The position numbers were made by a program, and so were the translations under genes. Below the pieces are notes generated by a model. It saw only the letters and a program-made list of their open reading frames with translations. It searched no databases and was not told the DNA's origin. Of a stretch of DNA of 64,000 nucleotides, positions 32,569-42,649 are shown in pieces; position 1 is the stretch's first letter, and every line of letters starts with the position of its first letter. Source of the DNA: Sporobacter sp963675425. GTDB lineage: Bacteria; Bacillota; Clostridia; Oscillospirales; Oscillospiraceae. The DNA lies in the NCBI GenBank assembly GCA_963675425.1, contig OY776214.1, positions 3,038,001 through 3,102,000 on the forward strand, in the 5' to 3' direction.

Positions 32569-33579
32569 GTGGAATATCTTTCAATCAGGAACATTACAAA
32601 AAAATTTGGTGGCATCACCGTGCTGGATGATATATCGATCCAGATCGGAAAAGGCGAGCTTGTCTGCGTGCTCGGCCCCTCGGGTTGCGGCAAATCCACG
32701 CTCCTGCGAATTGTTGCCGGACTCGAGCAGGCGGATAACGGGACTGTTTTCGTCGACGGACAGGATTATACGTCTTTTCCGCCGTCCAGAAGAAATATGG
32801 GGATTGTGTTTCAATCCTACGCGCTTTTCCCCAACATGACGGTCCGTCAGAATATCGAATATGGCCTGAAACGGAAAACGCACGGCGGGAAGGCCGGTAT
32901 TGACAAAATCGTATCTGACGTCGTCAGACTGGTCGGACTCGCTGAGCATATCGATAAATACCCCCGCCAGCTGTCGGGTGGCCAACAGCAACGGACCGCT
33001 CTGGCCAGAGTGCTGGCCCTGACCCCGGACTTCCTGCTGCTGGATGAGCCGCTGTCGGCTCTCGACGCGAAAGTGCGCCAGCAGCTCAGGGGTGAAATCC
33101 GCAGCCTCCAGCGCAAGCTGGGGATCACCACCATCATGGTGACCCATGACCAGGAGGAAGCGCTGACGATGGCGGATAAAATTGTCGTCATGAATCAGGC
33201 TGTGATCGAACAGATCGGCACGCCCGAGGACATCTATGAAAATCCTGAGACCCCCTTTGTCGCTGATTTCGTCGGTACCATCAACTTAATCGAAAACGCA
33301 TCCGGTATTTACGGAATCCGGCCTGAAAACATCAAGCTGTCTCTGGAAAAGCAAAAAATCTGCCCGGGCAGTCCGTGTATCGATGCTGTTGTCAATTCCG
33401 TCGAGTACAAGGGAAGTGTAACGAGAATATATGCCTCTTCGCTCAAGGATGATCGGGTACTGTGTGCTGATATCGGCGCGGAGCTGTGCGCTTCATGGGA
33501 GCTTCACAGCGGAATGCCTGTTTTTATGACGCTTCCGGAAAAGCATATCAAAATATATAAAGCTCCCGTCGCCGTATGA
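32569..33579 (+). CDS. ABC transporter ATP-binding protein, phosphonate type
   Basis: 336 residues. Walker A GPSGCGKST, Q-loop VFQSYALFPNMTV, signature LSGGQQQRTALARVLAL, Walker B FLLLDEPLSALDAK, H-loop VTHDQEEALTMAD, then a TOBE-like C-terminal domain (YGIRPENIKL). Typical of PotA/FbpC/PhnT-type importers. It starts with GTG 32569, with GGGAG ten bases upstream, and overlaps the permease start by four bases. Energises import of the island's substrate. Confidence 0.92.
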   Translation: MEYLSIRNITKKFGGITVLDDISIQIGKGELVCVLGPSGCGKSTLLRIVAGLEQADNGTVFVDGQDYTSFPPSRRNMGIVFQSYALFPNMTVRQNIEYGLKRKTHGGKAGIDKIVSDVVRLVGLAEHIDKYPRQLSGGQQQRTALARVLALTPDFLLLDEPLSALDAKVRQQLRGEIRSLQRKLGITTIMVTHDQEEALTMADKIVVMNQAVIEQIGTPEDIYENPETPFVADFVGTINLIENASGIYGIRPENIKLSLEKQKICPGSPCIDAVVNSVEYKGSVTRIYASSLKDDRVLCADIGAELCASWELHSGMPVFMTLPEKHIKIYKAPVAV

Positions 33580-35249
33580 GAAATAGATTAAAATTCTTCA
33601 GCAGAAATACGCTTGTCCAGTCGACAGCCATGTCGATCATGACGGCTGTTTTAATCTGCCTGATCATCCTGCCCATAGCGGTTTTGTTCGCCCGGTCGTT
33701 ATACGATACCTCCGGGAATTATATCGGATTTCTGAATTTCAATAAATATCTGTCGACGCCGTCCATGTCGTCCACCGTCACACACTCGGTTTATATATCA
33801 TCGGTCACAATGGTCATCTCCACCGTCCTGGGCTACGGCTACGCCTACGCGCTCACGCGGACGAATATTCGTGGAAAACGGTTTTTCCGGTATATCGCCC
33901 TGATCCCGCTTTTCATGCCGACCATGACGCACGGCATCGGTCTTGTTTATCTTCTGGGCAACAAGGGCCTTATGACGATGCTCGGGCTGAGTGTCGAGCT
34001 GTACGGGCCGTTCGGCATCATTTTGTCCGAGGTTATATATACCTTTCCGCAGGCCTATATGATGCTGTATGTCAGCCTGTCGTATTCGGACGGACGGCTC
34101 CACGAGGCATCAGAAACGCTTGGCGCCGGCCCCGTACGCCGATTTTTTACCGTCACGCTGCAGGACACAAAATATACGGTTGTCAACACGATGTTTGTCT
34201 GCTTTACGCTCGCATTCACAGATTTTGGCGCGCCCAAGGTGCTTGGCGGCAACTACAATGTGCTCGCGACGGATATTTATAAACAGGTGATCGGGCAATT
34301 TAACATACCGATGGGTGCCGTTGTCGGATCCTTTCTAATCATCCCGGCGTTGCTCTCCTTTATGGCCGACCGGTTCACACAAAGCAGAAACAGCGGCACG
34401 ATCAGTTCCAGAGCGACGCAGCTGAAAATCAGAAAAAGCGGCGCGAGGGACGCTTTCTATTTTATTTTCTGTTCTCTTATCGCACTGGGAATCCTGATGC
34501 TGCTGGGGATCATCACCTTCAGCGCATTTATAAAAAACTGGCCGTATAATCTGAACTTTGTGCTGACTAATTTTAAATTTGATTTGTCCACAGGCGGCTT
34601 GAAAAGCTTTACCGACAGCCTGATTATGTCCGCAATCACGGCGGCGGCCGGCACGGCGTTCGTGTTTGTGTATACCTATTTTATTGAAAAGGGCCGGCCG
34701 GCGAAAGCGCTTAAAACAACCGGGAAACTGCTGTCCCTGCTTCCAATGGCGCTGCCGGGGCTCGTGATAGGACTGTCCTACATCCTGTTTTTCAACAATC
34801 CGGATAATCCGGTTCATTTTGTTTACGGTACGGTCGTGATTCTTGTAGCGGCAAATGTCGTGCACTTTTATTCCGTGCCATACGTCACCGCGGCGAGCGC
34901 GCTGAAAAAGCTGGACGGTGAAATCGAGACCGTTTCCGAGAGTATGAACGTCGGCGGGGCAAAAACCTTCTTTCGGGTGACGCTGCCGATCTGCATGCCC
35001 GCTGTCGCTGAAATCGCCATGTACTACTTCGTCAATTCCATGGTGACGATTTCCGCGCTGGTGTTTATTTATTCGGCTAAATTCCCCATCGCGTCCGTTG
35101 CCATATCAAATATGGAGGACGCCGGTAATTACGCTAAAGCCGCCGCTATGAGCGTTTTGATCATCGCCACGAACGTTCTGGTACGGAGCCTGTACGAGCT
35201 TATTATCTACAAGCTGAGAAAGCGACCCGGTAAAGCCGGATCATTATGA
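33576..35249 (+). CDS. ABC transporter permease, double-domain (FbpB/PhnU-V type)
   Basis: 557 residues with about twelve helices in two homologous halves, each with a cytoplasmic EAA loop (LHEASETLGAGPVRRFFTVTL; and EIETVSESMNVGGAKTFFRVTL). In other 2-aminoethylphosphonate systems PhnU and PhnV are separate; here they are one chain, as in iron FbpB proteins. ATG 33576 overlaps the ATPase stop. Membrane channel of the importer. Confidence 0.9.
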   Translation: MRNRLKFFSRNTLVQSTAMSIMTAVLICLIILPIAVLFARSLYDTSGNYIGFLNFNKYLSTPSMSSTVTHSVYISSVTMVISTVLGYGYAYALTRTNIRGKRFFRYIALIPLFMPTMTHGIGLVYLLGNKGLMTMLGLSVELYGPFGIILSEVIYTFPQAYMMLYVSLSYSDGRLHEASETLGAGPVRRFFTVTLQDTKYTVVNTMFVCFTLAFTDFGAPKVLGGNYNVLATDIYKQVIGQFNIPMGAVVGSFLIIPALLSFMADRFTQSRNSGTISSRATQLKIRKSGARDAFYFIFCSLIALGILMLLGIITFSAFIKNWPYNLNFVLTNFKFDLSTGGLKSFTDSLIMSAITAAAGTAFVFVYTYFIEKGRPAKALKTTGKLLSLLPMALPGLVIGLSYILFFNNPDNPVHFVYGTVVILVAANVVHFYSVPYVTAASALKKLDGEIETVSESMNVGGAKTFFRVTLPICMPAVAEIAMYYFVNSMVTISALVFIYSAKFPIASVAISNMEDAGNYAKAAAMSVLIIATNVLVRSLYELIIYKLRKRPGKAGSL

Positions 35250-35280
35250 TTAAAATTTTAGGAGAAGTCAGGATTAAAGT

Positions 35281-37149
35281 ATGATTAAAACAGTTATTTT
35301 TGATTGGGCGGGGACGACGGTTGATTACGGATGCATGGCCCCGGTGCAAAGCTTTATCCGGGGTTTTCGCACCGCGGGTATCGACGTTACCAATTCGGAG
35401 GCGCGCGGACCGATGGGCCTTGCCAAGTACGACCATACGGCCCAGATCGCACGCCTGCCCCGCATACAAGATCAGTTTCGGCTGAAAAACGGGAGGGAAC
35501 CGACGGATGAGGACATCCGTTGCATTTACGAGGCCGTCGAAGCCGAACTGCTCCGTTGCGTCGCGGATTACGTCGACATCAAGCCTTTTGTCATTGACAC
35601 GGTAAACGAGCTGAAAAGACGAGGCATTCAAATAGGCTCGACCACGGGCTATACGAGGAAAATGATGGACCGGATTATTCCCATCGCGGAGCAATCAGGC
35701 TTCAGGCCGGATTCTATTGTTGCTTCCGACGAGGTTAAAAGGGGTCGGCCCGCGCCATTCATGATCTGGCGTAATCTTTTGGCCTTCGGCGTTGAAGACC
35801 CGAAAACCGTCCTGAAAATTGGGGATACCGCCGCCGATATCCTGGAGGGTAAAAATGCCGGCGCGTGGACCGTGGCGGTGATAAACGGCAGCAGTGAAAT
35901 GGGGCTTTCAAAGGCCGCTGAAGACGTTTTGCCGGATGAGCTTCTCAGGCAGTATCAGAGTCAGTGCAGGGCTAAATTTTATGAAGCTGGTGCCGATTAC
36001 ATCATAAACGATCTGTCTGAGCTGCCGGCGGTGCTAGAGGACATCAACGAAAAGAGCCGGAGGTGGCGCGAAAACAAACTTTTAACGCCCGGCCCGCTCA
36101 GCACGCGGCATTCGGTAAAGACTGCCATGCTTACGGATCACTGTACCTGGGATGAGGAGTACAAGAGCATTACAAAAAGCGTCATTGATGATCTTACCCA
36201 TATAGCCGCGTCGGAACCGTCAGGCTACTCCACCGTGCTTTTTCAGGGAAGCGGCACCTATGCCGTCGAGAGCATGCTGAACGGCCTTTCTGACGGATCC
36301 GAAAAGCTGCTTTTGCTTGTAAACGGCGAATACGGCAGGCGACTGGCTGAGATTGTTCATCGGTCAGGTAAGAATTACGACTGTATTGAAACGGACATGT
36401 GTTTGCCCCTGTCAGGCCGGCTGCTTGAGGAAAAGCTGAAATCGGACGACAGCATTGATACGGTGATCTTTGTACATTGCGAAACCACCACCGGCATCCT
36501 CAATCCGCTGCGGGAATTGACGGAGATTTCAAAGAAATACGGAAAGAAGGTATTCGTGGATGCCATGTCCAGCTTTGGCGCCTATGACATCGATATGTTT
36601 TCATTAAATATTGATGCCCTTGCCGCGAGCGCGAACAAGTGCCTTGAGGGGTGTCCGGGGCTTTCGTTTGTCATTGCGGACAAACAGCTTTTGGCGGGCT
36701 GCGGCGGGCGAAGCAAATCGCTTGCGCTGGACATATTCGATCAGTTCACTTCTTTTGAGCAGGGAAACGGAAAATTCCGCTACACCTCTCCGACCCATAT
36801 TCTGCTGGCGCTGCGTCAGGCTATTGATGAATATCAGAAGGAGGGTGGTTTGCAGGCCCGCTCGGCAAGGTACAGGCAAAATCATGATATTCTGATTTCC
36901 GGCATGAAGTCGCTGGGAATTATGCCGATCCTTCCGGAGGAGTTTCAGTCCTATATCATAACAACCTTCAGTCTCGGAGAAATAAGCTTTCCGGAATTTT
37001 ACGACATGCTCAAGCTGGGCGGATTTGTCATATATCCGGGTAAGCTCACCGATATGCCGACCTTCAGAATCGGCAATATCGGAAATGTTTTTCCAACCGA
37101 TATGTATAAACTGGTGGACTTGGTTAAGGCGTTTCTAAGTCGGAAATAA
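35281..37149 (+). CDS. phnX-phnW: fused phosphonoacetaldehyde hydrolase and 2-aminoethylphosphonate transaminase (PhnX-PhnW)
   Basis: 622 residues. Residues 1 to about 262 are PhnX, a HAD-type hydrolase with nucleophile Asp8 in F-D-W-A-G-T and Schiff-base Lys49 in G-L-A-K-Y-D-H. Residues about 268-622 are PhnW, a class V aminotransferase starting LLTPGPLSTRHSVK, with PLP lysine Lys453 in S-A-N-K-C-L-E-G. PhnW turns 2-aminoethylphosphonate plus pyruvate into phosphonoacetaldehyde plus alanine; PhnX splits it into acetaldehyde and phosphate. Fusion would channel the reactive aldehyde. The domain order is the reverse of the reaction order. Last cytosolic gene of the operon. Confidence 0.93.
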   Translation: MIKTVIFDWAGTTVDYGCMAPVQSFIRGFRTAGIDVTNSEARGPMGLAKYDHTAQIARLPRIQDQFRLKNGREPTDEDIRCIYEAVEAELLRCVADYVDIKPFVIDTVNELKRRGIQIGSTTGYTRKMMDRIIPIAEQSGFRPDSIVASDEVKRGRPAPFMIWRNLLAFGVEDPKTVLKIGDTAADILEGKNAGAWTVAVINGSSEMGLSKAAEDVLPDELLRQYQSQCRAKFYEAGADYIINDLSELPAVLEDINEKSRRWRENKLLTPGPLSTRHSVKTAMLTDHCTWDEEYKSITKSVIDDLTHIAASEPSGYSTVLFQGSGTYAVESMLNGLSDGSEKLLLLVNGEYGRRLAEIVHRSGKNYDCIETDMCLPLSGRLLEEKLKSDDSIDTVIFVHCETTTGILNPLRELTEISKKYGKKVFVDAMSSFGAYDIDMFSLNIDALAASANKCLEGCPGLSFVIADKQLLAGCGGRSKSLALDIFDQFTSFEQGNGKFRYTSPTHILLALRQAIDEYQKEGGLQARSARYRQNHDILISGMKSLGIMPILPEEFQSYIITTFSLGEISFPEFYDMLKLGGFVIYPGKLTDMPTFRIGNIGNVFPTDMYKLVDLVKAFLSRK

Positions 37150-37329
37150 CGGCTTTTACGGCGTTAATCCTTTTAGAATTGTCAGTGTCAATTTCCATTT
37201 AAAAAGATCCGAAGCGTTTCAAGGAGGGGAAAAAATTATTTATGACATTCACCCGACGGCCAAAAACAGCATCTAACGATTTATACGTAAATCAGAAATT
37301 ATTACACAGTAAAGGAGCGGTTAACACCA

Positions 37330-40300
37330 ATGAATATAACTAAGAAAATCGGCAGCATCGTTCTTGCGGTTTTGCTCATGGTAACGCTTGTCCTGCCCGG
37401 TGTCGGAATGCGCGCCTCCGCAGCCGGCCTGGACAATACCGTGATCAGCCTCTTTGTGAACAATCTGCAGTATTATCTTCCATTTGACGGCAGCTGCGTG
37501 GATGCAACTACCGGCAAGGCGACGGCCGAAAATAACGTTACATACGTTCAGGGCAAATACGGTCAGGCCGCCCAATTCACCCAGAATAACTCGTATGTGA
37601 AGCTTACGGATCTCACCAGTTATCCCGCCGACTACAGCTTTTCCATTAATCTGTGGATCAAAGACAATCAGACCGGCGGCGATCCCGGCATCTTCAGCAA
37701 CAAGAACTGGGGCAGCGGCAGCAACCCCGGCTTCATCTTTTCAACGAGAACCGACAACATATGCTTTAATGTCAATGACGCTGCCCAAAGCGAACGGAAA
37801 GACTTTGAAACATCTTCTTCCATCGCCGACGGCACGTGGCATATGTTCAGCGCCACGGTGGACAGAGGCAACGGTACTGTTGACATGTACATTGACAGCG
37901 TTAACGTGGGCCAGGGCGATATCTCCTCGTACGCCGGCCAGGCTCTTACCGCCCTTGATACGATGATCGGCAACGACGGAACGGGCAATTACCAGGATGC
38001 CGCTCCCAACGAGGATATCGACGATTTCATGCTCTTCAACAAGGCCCTGAGCGAAGCTGAAGTACAGGCGCTTTACGGCGCGGGTGACGCTATGCCCCGT
38101 ATGTACTACAGTGCCACCTCATTGTCTCTCGCCAACGGGGAGAGCGCCACACCGATTCTCATAAAAACTGACAGTTCGGGTATAAGCGAAGCGGCTTTTT
38201 CCGGTGTTACCTATGCATCAGCCGACCCCTCCGTCGCCACGGTGGACAACACCGGAAAGATTACCGCCGTTACAGATTCCGGCACGACGGCCGTCACCGC
38301 CAGCGCTGCCTGGGGGATATCGGCTTACGGTATTTCATTCCCGTTATCCGCAACGATAAATGTAACTGTCGGTACGGTTGCCGAACCCGACACTCCGGTG
38401 CAGACGTACAGTTCACAGGCAATTTATGGCACGCCGACGATAGACGGAATTATGGATTCTGTTTGGGATAATTGCCCCACGTTCGACGTTTTCAGGTCAG
38501 GCGCGGCTATCACTGCCATAGGCAGGGCGATGTGGGACAATGATAACCTTTACGTACTCGTCGATGTCAGCGACGATACGCCTTATGCGTTGAGCCCCCA
38601 GCCGGAAGTAGGGACCAAATCCGGTATCGGCGTAAAAAATGACAGTGTCGATATCTGGATCAACTGGAATGACAAGGACAGCGTTACTTATTCTTCTTAC
38701 GAGGCTACGCACTTTTTGATCGACCGCAATAATTCCATTGGGACAAGCTTTCCGGAGTGGAGCGATGTTACGGCCGTGACGCACGCTGTTGTGGCGGATA
38801 ACGACCATTATATTGCGGAAGTTGCCATTCCGTTGTCCGGTGCGGTAAATAAAGACAACTGGCCGCAGTTCGGCTTCAATATTTCGGTCAACGACGATGA
38901 TGACGGCGACAATGAGCGGGAGACCTATGTTACGTGGCTCAACAGTGGCGCCGCTTACTGGACCAGTCCGAGTGGATTGTTCCCGGTGTATGTTGTTGAA
39001 AATTATGTTGTGCAGCCCGCCGCCATTACAACGGGGAGACTCTGGGACGGTACCGTAGGGTTTGGGTATGAGCAAATGCTGGCGGCCGACGGCAGTGATA
39101 TCCTCTGGAGTATTAACGGCGGCGCCCTCCCATCCGGACTGACGTTATCTTCAACCGGCACCCTATCCGGGACGCCGACAGTGAGCGGAGCATACACCTT
39201 TACTGTGAAAGCGGCAAATTCCGTGAGCGAAGATACAAAAGAGCTGAGCATCTGTATTAACGACGTTGCGGAGCAGCCGGACGCCGGAAGCGGCAAGGTT
39301 GTTTTCGGTACGTTTGCCGACTCCCACAGCGGCGGAAGCACGAATATGGAAGAGCGAGTTGCCAAAGTGCTCCAGTATTTTAACAGCCAGGGTGCCAACG
39401 CGGCCGTTTGCGTCGGTGACCTTACGAACAACGGCCTCCAGTCCCAATATGACGCTTGGGCATCCGTCGTGAACGCCAACAAGGGCAATGTCGAGCTTAT
39501 TGCCTGCATGGGCAACCACGAGGGAGGTACCGCCTCTCTGTTTACCGCCGCCACCGGTGACAAGCCGAACGCCGATTATGTCGTCAACGGCTATCACTTT
39601 ATCACGCTGAGTCCCGGCTCCGGCACATTTGACCCGGGTACCGGTCTGGGAACCTCGATGGGCGGCGGCAACTTCTCCTATGTCCGGGCCTGGCTTGAAG
39701 AGCGGCTCGCCGCCGCCGTGGCGGAAGACCCCACAAAGCCGATTATGGTGTTCTTTCATCAGCCGATGTACGGCACGCACTATGTATCGGATGAATGGCC
39801 GGGTTCCGGACTGTCTACAGGTTCCGGCGATACTTTCGAGTCGGTTTTTGATAATTATCCCCAGGCGGTATGCTTCTCCGCCCATATCCATTCTCCCAAC
39901 AACAACCCACTGAGCATCTGGCAGGACGGCGGATTTACCACAGTCAACGTACCGACCACGTTCTATCTGGAAATGGAATCGGGCATGATTTACGGCACCA
40001 CACCGCCGGACAGTAGCGATATTGCCCAGGTTTCGCTGGTCGAACTGGACGGCAGCAAAGTCACCATCATAAACCGAGATCTTCTGGCGGATCAGGATAT
40101 CTCAACCTGGACATTTGACGTGTCCAAGCCCGAGGAGTTTCCCTATACCAGCACCCGCGCCGACCTTGCCGAAGCGCCGGTATTCCCGGACAGCGCCGAG
40201 ATCAGAGTCAGTGAAATCACTGATACTTCGGCCTTGATCAACTTTGATCAGGCTAAAGTGGACTCCGGCGGTACAGGCGATATTGTCCACTCTTACCGTT

Positions 40301-42015
40301 ACGATTTTATCAACAAAGCAACCGGCAGCGTGGACCTGACTTTCAAGACCTGGTCGGAGTACTACGTTTTGCCGATGCCGGCCACCATCTCACAGGCGGC
40401 TACCGGTCTTGCGTCCGGAACGCAGTATGAGCTCAAAATATACGCCATAGACGCCTACGGGAAGATCAGCGGCGGTTATATTTCAAAAACGTTCATTACA
40501 AGCCAGAATGGCAAGGCCCTCTATGCTGTCACTTTTGACAGCCGGGGCGGCAGCGCGGTCGATCAGCAGATCATAACTTCCGGCGCACCGGCTACCCGCC
40601 CCGCCGACTCGGTCCGTTCCGGCTACATTTTTAAGGGCTGGTACTCGGATGCCGTCTGCACGACTGCGTGGGATTTCACGACACCTGTGACAGGTGAAAT
40701 AACGCTCTACGCCGGATGGGCACCGGTCGGCAATAACCCCGGCGGCAATCCTGGCGATAATCCCGGCGGCGGTAGCACCGATGGGTCCGCAAATGGAAAT
40801 AATAATGACTCTGATATAACAAACGAAACTTTGGGCGGAACGACGACCGTGAGTGGCAAAGTCTCCGGTACAACCAACGATTCCGGCAAAATATCCGCCT
40901 CTGTGGATGAAGAACTGGCCGATGCACTGGTCGAAGGCGCAAAGGATGTGGAAAACAACGGCCAAAACGCCGTCGTAAAGGTGACGCTGGAGGGATCAGG
41001 CGCCGCGGCGTCCGCTAAAGTTACCATTTCTAAGCGTGCATTCAGCCAACTGGCGGATGAAACAAACGCTGCGCTCTCTGTTGAAACGGGACTCGGCACC
41101 GTGATCTTCGACGCTTCGGCGGTGAGCGGTATTAATGCGGCGGCTTCGTCCGGAGACATCTCGATTGATATCACCAAAGCGGACACGGCCGGACTGTCAG
41201 ATGAGGAAAAGGCAGCCGTCGGTGACCGGCCTGTTTACGACTTCACCCTAACCTCCGGCGACACGACGATTTCCGGCTTCGGCGGCGGAAGCGCAAGCAT
41301 CAGCCTGCCGTATACGCCGGTTCCCGGTGAAGATCCCAACGCTATCGTTGTTTACTACATCAGCAACAGTGGCGAACTGCAAACAGTACGCGGGAAATAC
41401 GATTCTGCCACCGGTACCGTTCAATTTACCACCACGCACTTCTCCCGGTACGCAATCGGATACAACAAGGTCGCCTTCAGCGACGTGGTGAGCACCGACT
41501 GGTACTATAAACCCGTGACCTTCATTGCCGCGCGCGGGATTACCACCGGATCAACGGCGAATACCTTCAGTCCGAACAACACGCTGACCCGCGGACAGTT
41601 TATCGTCATGCTGATGCGCGCCTATGGAATTGAAGCCGATACGAGTCCCGCGGATAACTTCTCCGACGCAGGCGACACCTACTACAGCAATTATCTGGCA
41701 GCAGCGAAGCGGCTGGGCATCTCCACCGGCGTTGGCGATAACACCTTCGCGCCCGACAGCGAGATTACCCGGCAGGATATGTTTACGCTGCTCTACCGGG
41801 CGCTGGGTATTTTGGATGAACTCCCCGAGGCCGCAGGCAGTAAGACCACGAGCGATTTCGGCGATGCCGGGCTGATTTCAAGCTACGCGCAGGAAGCCAT
41901 GAACGCCCTGGTCCAAGCGGGGATCATCTCCGGCAGCGGCGGAAAGCTGAATCCCACGGGAACCACGACTCGCGCTGAAATGGCCCAGGTACTGTACAAT
42001 CTGCTTTCTGCTTAA
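37330..42015 (+). CDS. large SLH-anchored surface metallophosphoesterase with carbohydrate-binding modules
   Basis: 1561 residues, secreted (signal 1-32) and wall-anchored by three SLH repeats (from about 1380). Order: LamG/concanavalin-like domain (about 40-250), Ig-like BIG2 domain (about 258-350), CBM9/DOMON-like module (about 361-560), putative Ig domain (561-645), calcineurin-like phosphoesterase (655-935), fibronectin-like domain (950-1060), InlB-type repeat (1065-1135), a linker region, then SLH. The phosphoesterase keeps the metal motifs D-S-H, G-D-L-T-N-N, G-N-H-E, F-F-H-Q and H-I-H. It follows phnX-phnW by 180 bp, so it may release phosphonate or phosphate from surface glycans or lipids for uptake; that link is inferred. 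Confidence 0.85.
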   Translation: MNITKKIGSIVLAVLLMVTLVLPGVGMRASAAGLDNTVISLFVNNLQYYLPFDGSCVDATTGKATAENNVTYVQGKYGQAAQFTQNNSYVKLTDLTSYPADYSFSINLWIKDNQTGGDPGIFSNKNWGSGSNPGFIFSTRTDNICFNVNDAAQSERKDFETSSSIADGTWHMFSATVDRGNGTVDMYIDSVNVGQGDISSYAGQALTALDTMIGNDGTGNYQDAAPNEDIDDFMLFNKALSEAEVQALYGAGDAMPRMYYSATSLSLANGESATPILIKTDSSGISEAAFSGVTYASADPSVATVDNTGKITAVTDSGTTAVTASAAWGISAYGISFPLSATINVTVGTVAEPDTPVQTYSSQAIYGTPTIDGIMDSVWDNCPTFDVFRSGAAITAIGRAMWDNDNLYVLVDVSDDTPYALSPQPEVGTKSGIGVKNDSVDIWINWNDKDSVTYSSYEATHFLIDRNNSIGTSFPEWSDVTAVTHAVVADNDHYIAEVAIPLSGAVNKDNWPQFGFNISVNDDDDGDNERETYVTWLNSGAAYWTSPSGLFPVYVVENYVVQPAAITTGRLWDGTVGFGYEQMLAADGSDILWSINGGALPSGLTLSSTGTLSGTPTVSGAYTFTVKAANSVSEDTKELSICINDVAEQPDAGSGKVVFGTFADSHSGGSTNMEERVAKVLQYFNSQGANAAVCVGDLTNNGLQSQYDAWASVVNANKGNVELIACMGNHEGGTASLFTAATGDKPNADYVVNGYHFITLSPGSGTFDPGTGLGTSMGGGNFSYVRAWLEERLAAAVAEDPTKPIMVFFHQPMYGTHYVSDEWPGSGLSTGSGDTFESVFDNYPQAVCFSAHIHSPNNNPLSIWQDGGFTTVNVPTTFYLEMESGMIYGTTPPDSSDIAQVSLVELDGSKVTIINRDLLADQDISTWTFDVSKPEEFPYTSTRADLAEAPVFPDSAEIRVSEITDTSALINFDQAKVDSGGTGDIVHSYRYDFINKATGSVDLTFKTWSEYYVLPMPATISQAATGLASGTQYELKIYAIDAYGKISGGYISKTFITSQNGKALYAVTFDSRGGSAVDQQIITSGAPATRPADSVRSGYIFKGWYSDAVCTTAWDFTTPVTGEITLYAGWAPVGNNPGGNPGDNPGGGSTDGSANGNNNDSDITNETLGGTTTVSGKVSGTTNDSGKISASVDEELADALVEGAKDVENNGQNAVVKVTLEGSGAAASAKVTISKRAFSQLADETNAALSVETGLGTVIFDASAVSGINAAASSGDISIDITKADTAGLSDEEKAAVGDRPVYDFTLTSGDTTISGFGGGSASISLPYTPVPGEDPNAIVVYYISNSGELQTVRGKYDSATGTVQFTTTHFSRYAIGYNKVAFSDVVSTDWYYKPVTFIAARGITTGSTANTFSPNNTLTRGQFIVMLMRAYGIEADTSPADNFSDAGDTYYSNYLAAAKRLGISTGVGDNTFAPDSEITRQDMFTLLYRALGILDELPEAAGSKTTSDFGDAGLISSYAQEAMNALVQAGIISGSGGKLNPTGTTTRAEMAQVLYNLLSA

Positions 42016-42198
42016 TGACAAAGTAATTGGGTAAAATGGATAAACCCGAATGGTTTGCGAATCTACATGAGGCAACCGGAATATTTTTGCCTTTGCTGCA
42101 ATAGGACTACAGGCTTATCTACTGGTTGAATATGAATCAATGGTTAAAGGGCTCGTCGCATTATGTTACCTGTAACACATTTTCGACGGGCCCTTCCG

Positions 42199-42240
42199 AC
42201 TGACAAAGAAGTCCGGCTATTGCTGGACTTTTTTGTCAGT
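42199..42240 (+). terminator. Rho-independent terminator
   Basis: ACTGACAAAGAAGTCC (42199-42214) and GGACTTTTTTGTCAGT (42225-42240) pair with one mismatch and include the T-run. End of the phosphonate island transcript. Confidence 0.8.
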
Positions 42241-42245
42241 CTGGA

Positions 42246-42266
42246 GACACCTAGTGGTGCCTTTTT
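42246..42266 (+). terminator. second, small terminator
   Basis: GACACC-tagt-GGTGCC followed by TTTTT directly after the first terminator. Confidence 0.6.
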
Positions 42267-42649
42267 CGTTAAAGTATTTTCCGTTATTCGGCCGCTTTAA
42301 AATTATGGCCAGCCGGTTGAGCGCGGCGTACCGCTGTACGAACACCATGTCATGCAGATAATCATCAAACTAAAGAGCCCTCGGCAAACGCCAGGTTATT
42401 TCAACCTTGCGTATGTCGAGTTTTTAAGCTCCGACCGGATCCCTGTATCGCGGCCTTGACTTTTAAAGCCGGCAATCAATCGATTCGTTTTTGAAATAAA
42501 ATAGTCTGAAAATATTCAAAGTTTATGGAACAAATCACTCGTGTCAGACGCCTAATTATTATTGAGGACATACAGGTAAGATCCAGTCATCCATGAATAT
42601 AAGCTGCATACAGCGGGAAATAATTTACTCAAGCAAAAGGAGAATCATT

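Larger units (their letters stand above)
42016..42649. other. intergenic region with two terminators
   Basis: 634 bases. Two terminators at 42199-42240 and 42246-42266. On the minus strand around 42215-42366 a fragment reads DDYLHDMVFVQRYAALNRLAI, coding-like but bounded by stops and overlapping the terminators; I could not assign it. Nothing else is seen before the lipoprotein gene. Confidence 0.5.

Noticed and set aside
31408..33579. ferric iron importer (FbpABC type) as an alternative for the phosphonate transporter
   Set aside because: Protein folds are compatible, but the immediate phnX-phnW neighbour and lack of an obvious iron-ligand tyrosine pair favour phosphonate.
42215..42366. coding-like fragment on the minus strand (DDYLHDMVFVQRYAALNRLAI)
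   Set aside because: Stops on both sides, overlaps two terminators and matches no family I know; may be a relic but cannot be supported.
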